From the NCBI GenBank assembly GCA_020284085.1, contig JACEVL010000101.1, forward strand, positions 500,543-564,542: a stretch of DNA of 64,000 nt, written 5' to 3'. The notes beneath the pieces are model-generated. The model was not told the origin of the DNA. It saw only the letters and a program-made list of their open reading frames with translations, and ran no database searches. Below, piece after piece: positions 1 through 9,523 of this stretch. Made by a program: the position numbers and the translations under genes. How positions within the stretch are numbered: position 1 is the stretch's first letter; each line of letters starts with the position of its first letter. Source of the stretch: Aporrectodea caliginosa. Taxonomy: Eukaryota; Annelida; Clitellata; Crassiclitellata; Lumbricidae.

Positions 1-930
1 CGTGTCTCACCTGTAAAATTATGACACAAATATTTTTTCAACTTCCTAAAAGATTTTGTTCAAAAATCACAAAATTCGTCAAAATTACGCGTCTGTAGCA
101 CAAAAATAAAAAAGGCAATCAGAAAATTACCACTGTTTTACATTCTCCATTCTTAGATCTTTCATTTGATGTGCAAATATAATAAATTTACCAAGGCAGA
201 ATTATTTTTTTTAACATTACAAATTATGTTCCAAAAATGGAACGTTGGTCAAATAAAGGTTAATACTCATTTGCTTCACCAGACATCCTAGTTTCGCACG
301 AACATCCCTGGAATTGACCGCATGTCTCGCATAACATGAAATCTTTTACAGACTAAAATTTACAGTACATGTGTCTCCTTCAAAGTGAAATGTTTCGTCT
401 GTTGGTACGAGTGACTGTAACTGTTTGTTGGTCCATATTTAGTCGGACCTTATTTTGCAAGTCTTCTTGACTAAGGCACCGATTATACATAATTAACGAT
501 CACAGATTTGAGTAATTTATTATAATTAACGAGCACAGATTTGAGTAATTTGAGTTAGTTAATGCTACGGTTACATCTACAGAAGAGTTAACGAATGAGT
601 GTTACAGCATCGACGTCTATTCGATGTGTTAAAGGTACGGCTTGACTTAGCCTATATAATGAGCAGTGCACTCTACAAATCATTCAAAACTATAGAAATA
701 CCACGTATAATTTTATAGAGTGAAGAACTCTTGAATTAAACTATTTGTAAAATTATTATCTTATGCCCCTTCATCCTGTGAGAGAGCGAGAAATTCTAAA
801 TCAGTAAAGTTTTCCGTGATACCCGATGTGAACGAGCCGCCACTTTGTTGACATAGAGCCTAATAGGCCTAATACTGAATAGATTCACATCACGTGGCTT
901 GAATGCAGCGTTCTTATTTGCTGTAGGACA
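1..930. other. Unassigned AT-rich sequence
   Basis: I see no gene or RNA unit here. A short direct repeat, AATTAACGATCACAGATTTG and a near copy, lies at about 490-552. Confidence 0.4.
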
Positions 931-932
931 TA

Positions 933-1904
933 CAGGGTGGCCCAATATAAAATGTCCCACCGGAGAAAATGCAATTTCTCCGTAACCAATTGAGATTTGT
1001 ATACCAAAATTTCACCATTTATAGAGGAATACATTTTCAACAATCTACAAAAATTTCACTAAACAATTTGCATAGTTTCAAAAGTTACAGCTGTTTAAAT
1101 ATTCAATTCCATTTTTTCAAATTTCCGAAGAAAAATGGACAGTCACTTGCAATTTTCAATGTCAAATAAAATCATCTTTCATTGCGAAATCAGAAATCTG
1201 TTGAGCAGATTATCTCAAGGCATGTTCGAAGTGTCCACCCCTAGCTTTCACACAAGCTCGAAGTCTTTTTGTGAAGCCCAGTATGGCCTTGTTGATTGAG
1301 TCCTGCGGCAGCTGGTTCCATATTAGCTGCAAGACTTTTTAAGCTCGTCAATGTTCTTCGGCTTTGGATGAAATGTCTTGTAGCGTTCAAGCATAGCTCC
1401 CCAGACGTGATAATCAAGAGGGTTAAGGTCTGGAGAGTTTGTTGGCCAATGAATTCACTGCAGTTGGTGGCAATAAAGCCTTGAGCCAACCATGCCGTGT
1501 GAGCAGGCGCACCGTCCTGCTGGCAAAATGAAACCAGACGGTAGAACAGACTTGCAGTCTTCAATGAGTCTGGGTAACAGAGTTTCAACGTAAAGTTGAG
1601 TGTTTACTCTGTAAAGAGGTCATATGACGTCATCAATATTTGGGTGCTACAAAACAATTTCTCTGTGAAAAAATCTGAATGAAATAACTATTTTTGGACG
1701 GTTCATCTTAAGAAATTTGAAAAAATAAAATTGAATATTTAAACAGCTGTAACTTTTGAAACTATGCAAATTGTTTAGTGAAAGTTTTGTGGATTGTTGA
1801 ACATTTATTCCTCTGTAAATTGTGAAAATTTGGTATAAAAATCTCAATTGGTGGCTGAGAAATTGCATTTTATCCGGTGGGACATTTTATATTGGGCCAC
1901 CCTG
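933..1904 (-). mobile_element. mariner/Tc1-like transposon, internally decayed
   Basis: Terminal inverted repeats of about 200 bp begin CAGGGTGGCCCAATATAAAA at both ends (933 onward and, inverted, up to 1904). TA dinucleotides flank the element at 931-932 and 1905-1906, the TSD of the Tc1/mariner superfamily. The centre holds a transposase remnant on the minus strand. The repeats are long relative to the 972 bp body and several percent diverged, so this looks like a non-autonomous, fairly old copy. Confidence 0.88.
1241..1588 (-). pseudogene. mariner transposase remnant
   Basis: The minus strand encodes QQDGAPAHTA, the hallmark around the second catalytic aspartate of Tc1/mariner DDE transposases. 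It is followed by a frame-shifted counterpart of the usual 'PNSPDLNP' segment. Only about 110 residues are open, against about 340 in a full transposase, and the N-terminal DNA-binding part is missing. It lies between the inverted repeats at 933 and 1904 and cannot make a working enzyme. Confidence 0.82.
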
Positions 1905-1906
1905 TA

Positions 1907-2100
1907 GAGCTTAATAATTCTCAAAAAGATGGAAATGTGTGACATAGAGCTTTATAACTTTCAAAATATCTCAACTTCTAAACAAGCTACAAACTAGTGT
2001 CTCGGTGGACATAGAGCTCTGAAAAAGATCTTTCCAATGCTACCAATAACTCAAAAATGCTATATAGTGGACATAGAGGCTTATAATTCTCAGCCCTCGA
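1907..2100. repeat. Short degenerate repeats around ACATAGAGC
   Basis: The phrase ACATAGAGC or GACATAGAGG recurs about three times with AT-rich spacers of 60-80 bp. A related phrase (TTGACATAGAGCC) lies before the mariner at about 849. No function is evident. Confidence 0.4.
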
Positions 2101-2134
2101 CATGTAGCTTGTAAGGATCGGTTGCATAGTTACA

Positions 2135-2206
2135 GATTAACGAAGCTGTGTCATAAGAAAGATGATTGGCGTCGCCCTCCTCTTTTATCAAGGCTTGGGA
2201 CTAACA
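2135..2206 (-). repeat. RNA-A copy, no promoter found
   Basis: The minus strand carries the 3' half of RNA-A: purine-rich stretch, then the GACGCC...AGCTTC-type hairpin with inner TCAT/ATGA-like pairing, ending in GTTAATC instead of GTTAAAC. It belongs to the segment duplicated at 6753-7335. Confidence 0.75.
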
Positions 2207-2261
2207 CTTCCACAGTTAGGAAAGTGCTGCGTTACATGTGAGTCAAATTTATCATAATTCC

Positions 2262-2362
2262 ACCACCACCACCGCAACCACCACCACCACTACCACCACC
2301 ACCACCACCGCCACAACGGTCATCAACAACAGCAAGTATTTCATCATCATTATCATCATCAT
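2262..2362. repeat. Interrupted (CCA)n and (ATC)n tract
   Basis: An imperfect CCACCACCA run is followed by ATCATCATC. The counterpart at 6914-7060 is longer and purer, so the two duplicates expanded independently. Confidence 0.85.
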
Positions 2363-2444
2363 AATTGAAAACAAACACTACTTCAATACCAACTTCTAAT
2401 GCTACTGTGTGTTAGGCAACGCTAGTAGTGGCTGGATTACATTT

Positions 2445-2520
2445 TGTCGACGCTATGTCATAGCAAAGATGACTTGTTACGCCCTCCTTATTTATGCTGG
2501 CAGAGACTGGCACTACCATA
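2445..2520 (-). ncRNA. RNA-A unit served by P at 2618
   Basis: The hairpin region and the GCCAGTCTCTGCCAGC head of RNA-A lie on the minus strand, ending near GTCGACA. A decayed RNA-B/D hairpin (TTTAGCGACACCGTGTTTTAAC on the plus strand, in part) lies between it and the promoter. That gives the order P, B/D, A. If transcribed from about 2592, the product would be about 150 nt. The outer stem is weakened by mutations. Confidence 0.45.
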
Positions 2521-2617
2521 ATATCACAGACAGTTTTGCTCATAGTTTAGCGACACCGTGTTTTAACGGGGAACATCTCCGTTTATTTGACTAACGAAGG
2601 GCGTCTTCTGTTTGTAC

Positions 2618-2654
2618 TTATATGGCAAATGTTAAACTTAAACGAGGTGTGTTA
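2618..2654 (-). promoter_or_regulatory. PSE/TATA promoter, variant PSE
   Basis: On the minus strand TAACACACCTCGTTTAA (2637-2653) precedes ATATAAG (TATAAG starts at 2622). Phase is 25. It points left toward RNA-A at 2445. Confidence 0.6.
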
Positions 2655-2689
2655 GAAAGGGTCTACGCTTCTTTTTCGTCATATACTAC

Positions 2690-2840
2690 TTGCGTCCCCC
2701 ATGATCTGTGTCGAAATTTATTAATTTCAACTAACTTCTAATTTTATTAATTATTTTCCATTAATAAATATTTTTGTGCACTGTACTAGACTTGCTCTTG
2801 TCGAATACGTATGTAGGCACCTTTTGCTGGCTTTAGTTGA
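2690..2840. repeat. Promoter-upstream repeat (U repeat), partial
   Basis: It contains ACTTGCGTC...ATGATCTG, TATTAATTATTTTCC and GCTTGTCGAATACG. The same run of phrases lies upstream of the variant promoters at 4305, 4906, 12702 and 56819. The flank therefore spread with the promoter as DNA. Confidence 0.65.
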
Positions 2841-2883
2841 AGTATAATCTGTTCTTTCCCGCAGACGTTACACTTAATACGCT

Positions 2884-2965
2884 GTATTATGCCCTTCGAA
2901 CGCTGAGAACTATTCAAAATAATTTCTCTCAAAGGTCTTTTGTTGCCACATGATGTCATTAATCT
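2884..2965 (+). repeat. RNA-B copy, plus strand
   Basis: It starts GTATTATGCCCTTCGAACGC, has AATAATTTCTCTC before the hairpin, and ends GATGTCATTAATC. Thus it has the full RNA-B length with a mutated 3' motif. I see no promoter upstream. Confidence 0.7.
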
Positions 2966-3403
2966 CTCGATCCTAGCTAGATTCAGGAGTTATCTCTGAG
3001 AGGCGCTATATGAAAGAGTGTCATGCTTTTCTTAATACCAGATAAAATCTCAGCTGCTATTTTTACAAAGAGGGTTTTTGAAAGGCGTGCGACCTGCGGA
3101 TGCACCTCAAGACTCACTCTCTCTAGAGGGAAGCATTACTACAGATCCAGATTTCATGAACTGAAATATCACGATCATCATAATAAATATTGAGAACCTT
3201 AGGGGTAATGAAAGTTCGTAGAACGTAAGGTACGTTGTCCAGAAGTTGATGTCAGTTATTAGAAGGTAATGTATATCTTAAGAAGGAATGTCAGATTAAA
3301 AGGCAAGGTAAGTCCTTAAAAGTGTGTAAGAATTTCTTGTGAAACAAACAAACAAATTGAAGATATTCACAAATTAGAAAAACTTACTGCTTGACAAAAC
3401 TTA

Positions 3404-3462
3404 ATGACTTCTGTCATGAATATCATAACAGGTAAAGGAATTTTACCTTGGATAAAAACAAA
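3404..3462 (-). ncRNA. Possible two-hairpin RNA downstream of P at 3488
   Basis: Starting about 26 nt past the TATA, the minus strand reads a U-rich leader (GTTTGTTTTTATCC). Then come two perfect small hairpins: GGTAAA/TTTACC (plus-strand 3431-3447) and ATGAC/GTCAT (3404-3417). It does not match RNA-A, B, C or D. The layout is Sm-RNA-like, but only one copy is seen here. Confidence 0.35.
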
Positions 3463-3487
3463 CTCGTATTTTGTCGATAAACTGACG

Positions 3488-3526
3488 TAATATAGCATTC
3501 GATAGTACGTCTTAAAGGTGTCTAAG
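3488..3526 (-). promoter_or_regulatory. PSE/TATA promoter
   Basis: Minus strand: CTTAGACACCTTTAAG (3511-3526), then TATATTA starting at 3494. Phase is 24. The upstream flank (3527-3700) matches the flank of P at 15381. Confidence 0.65.
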
Positions 3527-3570
3527 AAGACATTGCTTATTAATTGCTAGATTAAGTAATAGTGTCCACT

Positions 3571-3620
3571 ATTTAACAATATCTGTGTCTGCCAGGGTCG
3601 TTAACGTCGACAATACCTCT
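3571..3620 (-). repeat. RNA-D copy
   Basis: On the plus strand ATTTAACAATATCTGTGTC is followed by TGCCAGGGTCGTTAACGTCG. This is the RNA-D hairpin in reverse. It is paralogous to 15464-15510 with shared flanks. Confidence 0.65.
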
Positions 3621-3720
3621 TAGTCAAGAAAGTAACGAAGCCGTAGGATACAGTTTGATAGCAGTTATTTAACGACGCAATCATATCGTCGATGATAAGC
3701 GTCAGAACACAATACAACTA

Positions 3721-3963
3721 GGGCGCGGTGGTGTAGAGGTATGTTCGGTGCCTTGCAGCTGGAGGGTTGCGGGTTCGAATCCACCTCAAAACCGCCGCGT
3801 AGGGACCCTGGGCAAGTCCTTCACTCGCAATTGCTCATGCGCTTCGGCGTGAAACTCCGATTCAGCCAATTTCAGCGTCCGCGCAGTAGATTTCCCATTC
3901 CCATCTGAATGGGAAATCTGGTAGGGGCGCTATAACAAGTGTTCAAATACAATACAATACAAT
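3721..3963 (+). mobile_element. tRNA-derived SINE-1, full length
   Basis: The head has a tRNA-like B box, GGGTTCGAATCC, and an A-box-like GGTGTAGAGG. The body contains GGGACCCTGGGCAAGTCCTT. The 3' end GGGCGCTATAACAAGTGTTC runs into an (ATACA)n tail. The same 3' end and tail close the LINE ending at 49567, so that LINE family is the likely mobilising partner. Confidence 0.88.
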
Positions 3964-4304
3964 AAGACAAGCGCTTCATGAAGTAAGGCGTAGACTCGTT
4001 GAAACAGGTTTTGTCGTCAATCACATACTACAAAAAACATCAGTGGCGTTTTTGTTCAGCTAACATTGGAATTGAATTCCACCACTTATACGACGTCTAG
4101 TGTAAAATCCTCCACTTCATGTATTTCCAATAAGAAAATACCGCCGCATTTCGATGATGACCAAGACAACACCAGGGCCTAACGAGCAATGATTTTCGGC
4201 CGTCTGATAGGGTGGAAGAGACCTGTTGTTGTCCCTCGCCAAACAATGACAAGAACTGTCGAAGTTGACTACTTTCACTCAACATAAATCCATTCCTGGA
4301 TATA

Positions 4305-4341
4305 CTTATACGGCGAATGCAAACATTAAAAGAGGTGTGTA
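4305..4341 (-). promoter_or_regulatory. PSE/TATA promoter, variant PSE
   Basis: Minus strand: TACACACCTCTTTTAA (4326-4341), then TATAAG starting at 4310. Phase is 25. Downstream (leftward to 4090) is a segment paralogous to 11010-11190, not a recognisable RNA-A or RNA-B. Confidence 0.6.
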
Positions 4342-4364
4342 CAAGTTTACCCTTCATTTCCTTA

Positions 4365-4568
4365 TACGATGCTTGCGTCTTTCACGACCTGTTTGACTAC
4401 TTGTAATTTCTACTACCTGACAATCTCTATAAATTATTTGTCGATTCTTTTGTACTGTATTTACGCTTGTCGGATACAAAATAAAGGCTGCGTAGATGCT
4501 TTTTTATTCTTTGCGCCTCCGAAGAGTCTGTCTGTTGAAGAGGCGCTATATAAATAAGTAATTACTTT
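4365..4568. repeat. U repeat, long copy
   Basis: It runs from TGCGTCTTTCACGACCTG through GCTTGTCGGATAC to GAAGAGGCGCTATATAAAT. The last phrase is the 3'-end signature of an L2-like LINE/SINE, so the U repeat may be an old retrotransposon 3' end lying upstream of the promoters. Copies occur at 7530, 12760 and 56098. Confidence 0.65.
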
Positions 4569-4702
4569 AGTGTGATTGGAAGAAAATTTGATTTTTTTAT
4601 AAGTTTATGTTTCAAATACCGAGTGATCTTCGTAGTCACACGTAAGCAAACAATGCGTGATCACCCTTTCAGGTGTCCAGTATGCAACAAGGACTTTGGT
4701 CT

Positions 4703-4880
4703 GTTTAACGACGCTGTGTCATTACAAAGATGATTATCGTCGCCCTCCTTGTGTATGCATTCTTCGGACTGGCACAACCAGATTATGGACAGTGGCCGAT
4801 TTAATCATTTTACTCATAGTTTATCGACATCTTGCTAGGTCCATCAACTAAAGCCAAATCATGCATTCAGACAGTGAACT
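4703..4880 (-). ncRNA. snRNA-like unit (RNA-A with 5' extension)
   Basis: GTTTAAC sits at 4703-4709 in reverse. The hairpin has outer stem GACG/CGTC, inner TCAT/ATGA and a CTTTGTA loop; the RNA-A head GCCACTGTCCATAATCTGG is at about 4780-4800. A decayed B/D hairpin follows toward the TATA at 4906. Predicted product is about 175 nt if the start is about 26 nt past the TATA. Confidence 0.5.
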
Positions 4881-4905
4881 ATTAAACGCTTCTCCTCGGG
4901 TTTCA

Positions 4906-4942
4906 CTTATAAGGCGTTTGCAAATATAAAAGAGGTTTGTAA
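4906..4942 (-). promoter_or_regulatory. PSE/TATA promoter, variant PSE
   Basis: Minus strand: TTACAAACCTCTTTTA (4927-4942), then TATAAG starting at 4911. Phase is 24. It drives the unit at 4703-4880. Confidence 0.6.
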
Positions 4943-4959
4943 GGGATTGACCTTCTTTT

Positions 4960-5110
4960 CCTCACACTATACTTGCGTCACTCACGATCTGTCTGACAAC
5001 TATTAATTCCTACTATTTTTTAAACATCTATTAATTATCTGCGTCTGTTTTGTCCTGCATATGGGCTTGTCTTAAAATATCTAGTGGGTGTATTACTTAT
5101 TCGTGGATTT
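4960..5110. repeat. U repeat copy and reversed L2-like tail
   Basis: TTGCGTCACTCACGATCTG through GGGCTTGTCTTAAAATATC matches the U repeat. At about 5105-5130 a reversed GATTTATATAGCGCC phrase marks another retrotransposon 3' end. Confidence 0.55.
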
Positions 5111-5262
5111 ATATAGCGCCTAAGTAATTACTCAGAGGCCTCTCGACTCCATTGCGGGTAAAAATGTTTTAACGACATCTCAAGACATCATCGGCCGTTG
5201 ACGTCATATCGAACCCTTATTACATGACAGCTATTGTACAGACATCAAGCACATTAAATAAT

Positions 5263-5445
5263 AGGAGAGTGGTTAGCGTGCTGTTCTGTCAATCGAGAGG
5301 TCGGGGATTCAAGTCGTTCGAGATTTCTGTAGCAGCTATAATGAGTACACTAACCGTAGGCCTACACTGTCGATAGGAAGATGGGACGGCGTGGCAGAGG
5401 AGAGGCCACCCGTCGACATAATTATGCCGAAACTAAGAAGTTGAA
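5263..5445 (+). mobile_element. tRNA-derived SINE-3, diverged
   Basis: GAGAGTGGTTAGCGTGCTG (A-box region) and GGGGATTCAAGTC (B-box region) form a tRNA-like head. The body, with CGATAGGAAGATGGGACG and GAGGCCACCC, matches 16596-16820. Confidence 0.75.
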
Positions 5446-5450
5446 TTGCA

Positions 5451-5560
5451 GTTGAACTCCATCTTAGGGCATCAAAAACATTTGCAGTCGATACCTAAAA
5501 TATTCCTGCACTGCTTTCTTTATCAAAATTATAGGTCACAGATAGTTATTGGATTTAAAT
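5451..5560 (-). ncRNA. RNA-B unit served by P at 5584
   Basis: In reverse, GTTGAACTCCATCTTAGGGC followed by ATCAAAAACATTTGCAGTCG aligns with the RNA-B hairpin. The 3' motif is GTTCAAC. About 110 nt from the predicted start. The stem is partly decayed, so the copy may be inactive. Confidence 0.45.
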
Positions 5561-5583
5561 CACTAAGCGTAACGTTATGTCAG

Positions 5584-5622
5584 TTTATATAACCTAGTTT
5601 ACCAGCGTTTTAAAGGTGTCCA
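5584..5622 (-). promoter_or_regulatory. PSE/TATA promoter, near consensus
   Basis: Minus strand: GGACACCTTTAAAACGC (5606-5622), then TATATAA starting at 5591. Phase is 25. Confidence 0.7.
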
Positions 5623-6165
5623 CGAAGAACATTGCATTATTCAATAAAATTATCTACATGTATGTATGCATGTACATACATGACGAGAATTCTGTGGATG
5701 CATGAAGGCACTAATAGAGTCAGAGGTGAAAATCTGTATATAACTTTGGGGAGCAGATTTTTGTCGAAATGTTTTGTGTTTTTTATGGAGAGGAAACAAG
5801 GGGAAGTTAAAATGAATGACGGTGACAGAAATTATTCACAGCTCGTAATTCATCAGTTTGATTACAGCGTTCATGCCTGTGATTTAAAAAATCAAGATTC
5901 TAATTAAAACCTGAATAAGCCGAAACTATACTGAGTTTTTGCTAGGGACAACAAAAATACGTCTCCCTGCGTGTTTTTTTTAAATTTATATTCGTATTGT
6001 TGCTACTTGATTAAACTTTGTGAACACTTTTTGCAAAGTTGGTGGATTGTGTTAGTTCCAGTTAATATAAATGTCATAAATGGGAGGCATTCAGGCATTC
6101 ATTTTCTAGTTTGGCACCAAACCTTGGCGTCGCCAAAATTTAACCTAATGTATATTACGCTCTTT

Positions 6166-6204
6166 TTATACACCTTTAAAAAATTTCCATATGCGCTATA
6201 TAAG
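6166..6204 (+). promoter_or_regulatory. PSE/TATA promoter
   Basis: TTATACACCTTTAAA (6166-6180), CCT at 6173, TATATAA at 6197. Phase is 24. No RNA family is recognised in the 150 nt downstream; a SINE-like scrap (GGTTGGGTGGCCACCGAGAA) follows at about 6280. Confidence 0.6.
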
Positions 6205-6401
6205 GACAAGACATGGTTCCTATTGAAATGTGTATTATATTTTTATTGTACAGCAACAGTTACTATTGTCATCGGAGCGTGGTTGGGTGGCCACCGAGAA
6301 GATCCTTTAATGGCCTATACGGCACAAAACGCTCAGTAATCGTGTCAGTCCAGTGATCCTAAGTCTACCATTAAACGGAAGTAGTAGTACTAACTATCAG
6401 T

Positions 6402-6525
6402 GTCTAACGACATCTTATGGCTGCCAGGATCGTTGAGGTCTCTCTCCTCCTTTCTTCATGCTTAGGACTGGCACTATCAGCATTACGGGCAAGAACTGCC
6501 AATGACGCCGACAGAAATAATTTCG
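6402..6525 (-). repeat. RNA-D/RNA-A/RNA-B composite remnant
   Basis: Read on the plus strand: GTCTAACGACATCTTATGG (D/B hairpin), GCTTAGGACTGGCACTATC (RNA-A head), then CGCCGACAGAAATAATTTCG (RNA-B Sm-like region). It is a scrambled or recombined set of unit pieces. Confidence 0.55.
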
Positions 6526-6610
6526 AACAGTTATCACCGATTTTATGTCGCAATTTATCGCATTTTAATTAACCAGAAATTGTTTACACAATGATTGTTT
6601 GCTTGATGCT

Positions 6611-6666
6611 CAACGAAGCAGTGTCATAACAAAGATGATTTGCGTCGCCTGCCTCTTTTATGCGGC
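6611..6666 (-). repeat. RNA-A 3' part abutting a divergent promoter
   Basis: The reversed RNA-A hairpin (CAACGAAGCAGTGTCATAAC...) stops at TTTTATGCGG, directly before the plus-strand PSE at 6668. The same junction recurs at 21960/22021 and 63010/63076, and inverted at 18338. Confidence 0.7.
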
Positions 6667-6667
6667 A

Positions 6668-6705
6668 TTAGACACCTTTAAAAGTCTCCTTCAGTCGTTA
6701 TATAG
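6668..6705 (+). promoter_or_regulatory. PSE/TATA promoter
   Basis: TTAGACACCTTTAAAA (6668-6683), CCT at 6675, TATATAG at 6699. Phase is 24. Confidence 0.68.
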
Positions 6706-6773
6706 CTGGAAGTTTTCGGTCATTTGTTAACTGCATACAAGTGGCACATTGTAAGGATCGGTTGAATAGTTAC

Positions 6774-6860
6774 AGTTTAACGACGCTGTGTCAAAAGAAA
6801 GATGATTGGCGTCGCCCTCCTCTTTTATCAAGTCTTGGGACTGACACTGCCACAGGTAGA
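6774..6860 (-). repeat. RNA-A copy in duplicated segment
   Basis: In reverse GTTTAACGACGCTGTGTC through CTTGGGACTGACACTG. The hairpin keeps GACGC/GCGTC. Paralogue of the copy at 2135, with better preserved ends. Confidence 0.75.
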
Positions 6861-6913
6861 GTAGTGCTGCGTTACATGTGAGTCAAATTTATCATAATTC
6901 CTTCGTCGATAAT

Positions 6914-7048
6914 GTCACCACCACCACCACCACCACCACCACCACCACCACCACCACCACCACCACCACCACCACCACCACCACCACCACCACCACCACC
7001 ACCACCACCACCACCACCACCACCACCACCACCACCACCACCACCACC
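6914..7048. repeat. (CCA)n microsatellite
   Basis: A pure CAC trinucleotide run of about 130 bp, followed by a short ATC run to about 7075. The open frames across it are repeat artefacts. Confidence 0.97.
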
Positions 7049-7206
7049 AGCAGCATGATCATCATCATCATCATAGCGGTATCATCAACAACATCAAGTA
7101 TTTCATCATCATTCTCATCATCATAATTAAAAACAAACACTACTTCAATCCCAACTTCCAATGTTAAACTGTTCTAGGCAATGGTCGTAGTGGCTGGTTT
7201 ACTTTT

Positions 7207-7275
7207 TATCGACGCTATGTCATAACAAAGATGACTTGTGTCGCCCTCCTTCTTAATGGAGGCTGGGAACTGGCA
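7207..7275 (-). repeat. RNA-A copy in duplicated segment
   Basis: In reverse GACGCTATGTCATAACAAAG through GGGAACTGGCACC. Paralogue of 2445-2520. Its promoter region is replaced by the RNA-C insertion at 7362. Confidence 0.7.
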
Positions 7276-7361
7276 CCACAACAATATCATAGACAATGTT
7301 TTGCTCATAGTTTAGCAACATCGTGTTTTAACAGGGATTAGCCATAATACAACTAACGAAG

Positions 7362-7429
7362 TGGATGGATCCACAGTTTAACGGCAGCTTGCCGCCGACA
7401 AAGATTATTTTTGGCATAATACAGCTCAA
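7362..7429 (-). ncRNA. RNA-C retrocopy with TSD
   Basis: Minus strand: AGCTGTATTATGCC at the 5' end, AATCTTTGTCGGCGGC before a shortened hairpin, then GTTAAACTGTGG. The 12-base sequence AACTAACGAAGT occurs on both sides, consistent with target-site duplication by retroposition. The hairpin loop is deleted (GGCGGCAAGCTGCC), so the copy is probably dead. Confidence 0.6.
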
Positions 7430-7457
7430 CTAACGAAGTTATTTTATTTAAACCAAC

Positions 7458-7497
7458 GTTTAACGTCGTCTTATGACATCAAAGGCCGTTGACGACT
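7458..7497 (-). ncRNA. RNA-B hairpin, short form
   Basis: Minus strand: perfect outer stem GTCGTC/GACGAC, inner GGC/GTC, loop CTTTGAT, ending GTTAAAC. No PSE/TATA within 100 nt. The stem differs from the usual GACGTC/GATGTC by paired changes. Confidence 0.5.
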
Positions 7498-7529
7498 AAA
7501 CTAACGAAGTGGATTGGATCCTCAGTTTA

Positions 7530-7765
7530 GTTAGTTATTCTCTATTAATTATTTGCCTATGCTTTGTACTGGATTTGCGCTTGTCGGATACGAATAAAGA
7601 CTGCGTAGTATTTAGTCTGAGCGCTTCTGAAAAGCTAGTCTCTCTCTAGAAGAGGAGCTATATAAATCTTTGGTTACAATTACGAATTATTCATTACTGC
7701 ACCCTTTACATTACCTTATCGATATCATTTTGCTCGCCTTGGTTGGGTAAGACATTCACTATTTA
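7530..7765. repeat. U repeat copy with L2-like 3' end
   Basis: It contains TATTAATTATTTGCC, GCTTGTCGGATACG, GAGCGCTTCTGAAAAGC and GAGGAGCTATATAAATC, then ATTCATTACTGCACC. It is the best collinear match to 12760-13045. Confidence 0.65.
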
Positions 7766-8068
7766 AGTTATGTAGTAGGAGTTTTGATCACGACTGATGC
7801 CAAATGCCACAGAGAAATTAAAAGAAGGTTATAACAATAGGAAGAGGCGTTCTCAAAAAGGAGAGAACTATTGAGATGAAAGTAAACAGGAATCTGAAGA
7901 TAAGAATGATAAAGACACTGATAGGGATTAGGGAATGTGGTGCTATATGGATCAGAGAAATGGACATTAAGAAAAGCGGATATAAAGAGTGTGAACAAAT
8001 GTTTTGCATATATAATGAGCACAGGTGTCCTTTAGGTTGATATATATATATATAATGTGTATCGATTG
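7766..8068. other. Unassigned sequence with a short (TA)n
   Basis: AG-rich sequence with no recognisable unit; TATATATATATA at 8041-8052. Confidence 0.4.
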
Positions 8069-8544
8069 TTAACCCTCAGAGGCTAACCTATAAAAAAATC
8101 ACACATTGGATAACCTGGGGTGAATTTTTCACCCCTCACTATTTGAGGCATGTGATATAAAATTAAACCATGTTCGATCAACAATGGTAATTGTACCAAG
8201 TTCAACATAAAACTGCAAAACTAGGAAACCTAACTAAAGTCAACTATCAGCACAATCATCGAGTCTACAGTCATCTACACACAAGTAACGCTTTAGCAGC
8301 AGATAACCGTCGAGACATCTTTCACACAAATAACCAATAAAAATGGCCACGGTATGACGTCAGTCAGTCAGTCACGTGACCATTCATCCAAAATAAGTAA
8401 GACAAAATATATGGAATTAAGCAAAAGTCATCTATGAACAGATACACAAAGGCGCACGGCATAACTCCAATGCTGTAAAAAAATTCAGCGCAAATACTGA
8501 CAGTGGGGTGAAAAATTCACCCCAGGTTAGCCTCTGAGGGTTAA
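8069..8544. mobile_element. piggyBac-like MITE
   Basis: Both ends read TTAACCCTCAGAGGCTAACC in inverted orientation, and TTAA is the piggyBac target duplication. Inside each end lies an inverted GGGGTGAATTTTTCACCCC palindrome (about 8118-8136 and 8503-8522). No coding capacity remains. Its TTAACCCT start is shared with the piggyBac at 37585. Confidence 0.85.
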
Positions 8545-8869
8545 GCGGGTTTAGTCTTAGGCCTTAGTTGCGCTGTCGGCTGGTGGGCGCTTGGCCTAAA
8601 GTAGCCTAAACATTGGCTGACGGTAGATCTCTTTACACGTGCAGTTAGCGCGCCAAACTCAGAAACTGCTGATGACAGTGAATTTGAACAATACAGTGTA
8701 GTAGTTGTTTTAATGCAGTAGAGAGCTGTATGTTAGAAGTTGCAGTTGAGTTGTATTGATAAGAACTTTGATATTGAAGTATATGTTTGAAATAACTGTT
8801 TGAAGAAAGGAGAAACATTTAAAGAACTGTGTCAATTTAATTCTTAAACAGTTAGAAGACGTTGAGCAA

Positions 8870-9270
8870 CTTATATGTAGAGATAAGGAAAGTCTCTTGA
8901 GTTAGGTCACAACTAAGAAAGAAAGAAGAGTTGGTGACAAAGAGGTTGGAATCTTTCGAAATGTGGACATGGAGAAGAATGGAGAAAATCAGCTGGATAG
9001 AACGTATATAACAAATGAATAAGTGATGGGAAGAATTGGAGAAGAAAGAATCATGATACGCACAATAAGAGAGAAACAAAGGAATTGGATCGGACACACG
9101 CTGAGAGGAGACTCACTACTAAGAACGGTCACTGGAGGAAAAATGGACGGGAGGACAAAAGAAAGACCAAGACAGATGATGCTGGATTGGATAATGACAG
9201 ATGGATACCGAAAGCAAACAGAAGAGGCCCAGCAACGAGAGGAGTGGTGACGTCGGACATTTGAACCTGC
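8870..9270 (+). pseudogene. RTE-like LINE ORF2 C-terminal fragment
   Basis: The open stretch 9023-9250 encodes IREKQRNWIGHTLRG...DGRTKERPRQMMLDW...EEAQQREEW, the recurrent C-terminal block after the reverse transcriptase in RTE-type LINE proteins. The preceding 150 nt hold the matching RLESFEMWTWRRM...SWIERI segment with frame breaks. No reverse transcriptase core remains. Confidence 0.72.
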
Positions 9271-9315
9271 CTAAGGGACAGAGAACCAGGAGAAGTAGTA
9301 TTAGGAGTTTCAGTT

Positions 9316-9523
<208 letters not shown>

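Noticed and set aside
600..660. GTTAAAGGTACGG followed by CTATATAATG as a promoter
   Set aside because: The orientation and spacing do not fit: the TATA lies on the wrong side of the box.
3721..3790. Possible tRNA genes at SINE heads (also 16600, 33771, 41492)
   Set aside because: A and B boxes are present but acceptor and anticodon stems do not pair, and each continues into a SINE body with a tail.
4540..4556. GGCGCTATATAAAT phrases read as TATA boxes (also 7660, 13970, 50480, 56130)
   Set aside because: They lack a PSE at the fixed phase and are the 3'-end signature of L2-like LINEs and SINEs.
6878..7161. Long open frames across CCA, AGT, GT, GAT and GA microsatellites (also 9201-9618, 43471-44396, 46079-46267, 51342-51789, 59790-60084)
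   Set aside because: They are open only because trinucleotide or dinucleotide repeats lack stops; no domain or start context supports them.
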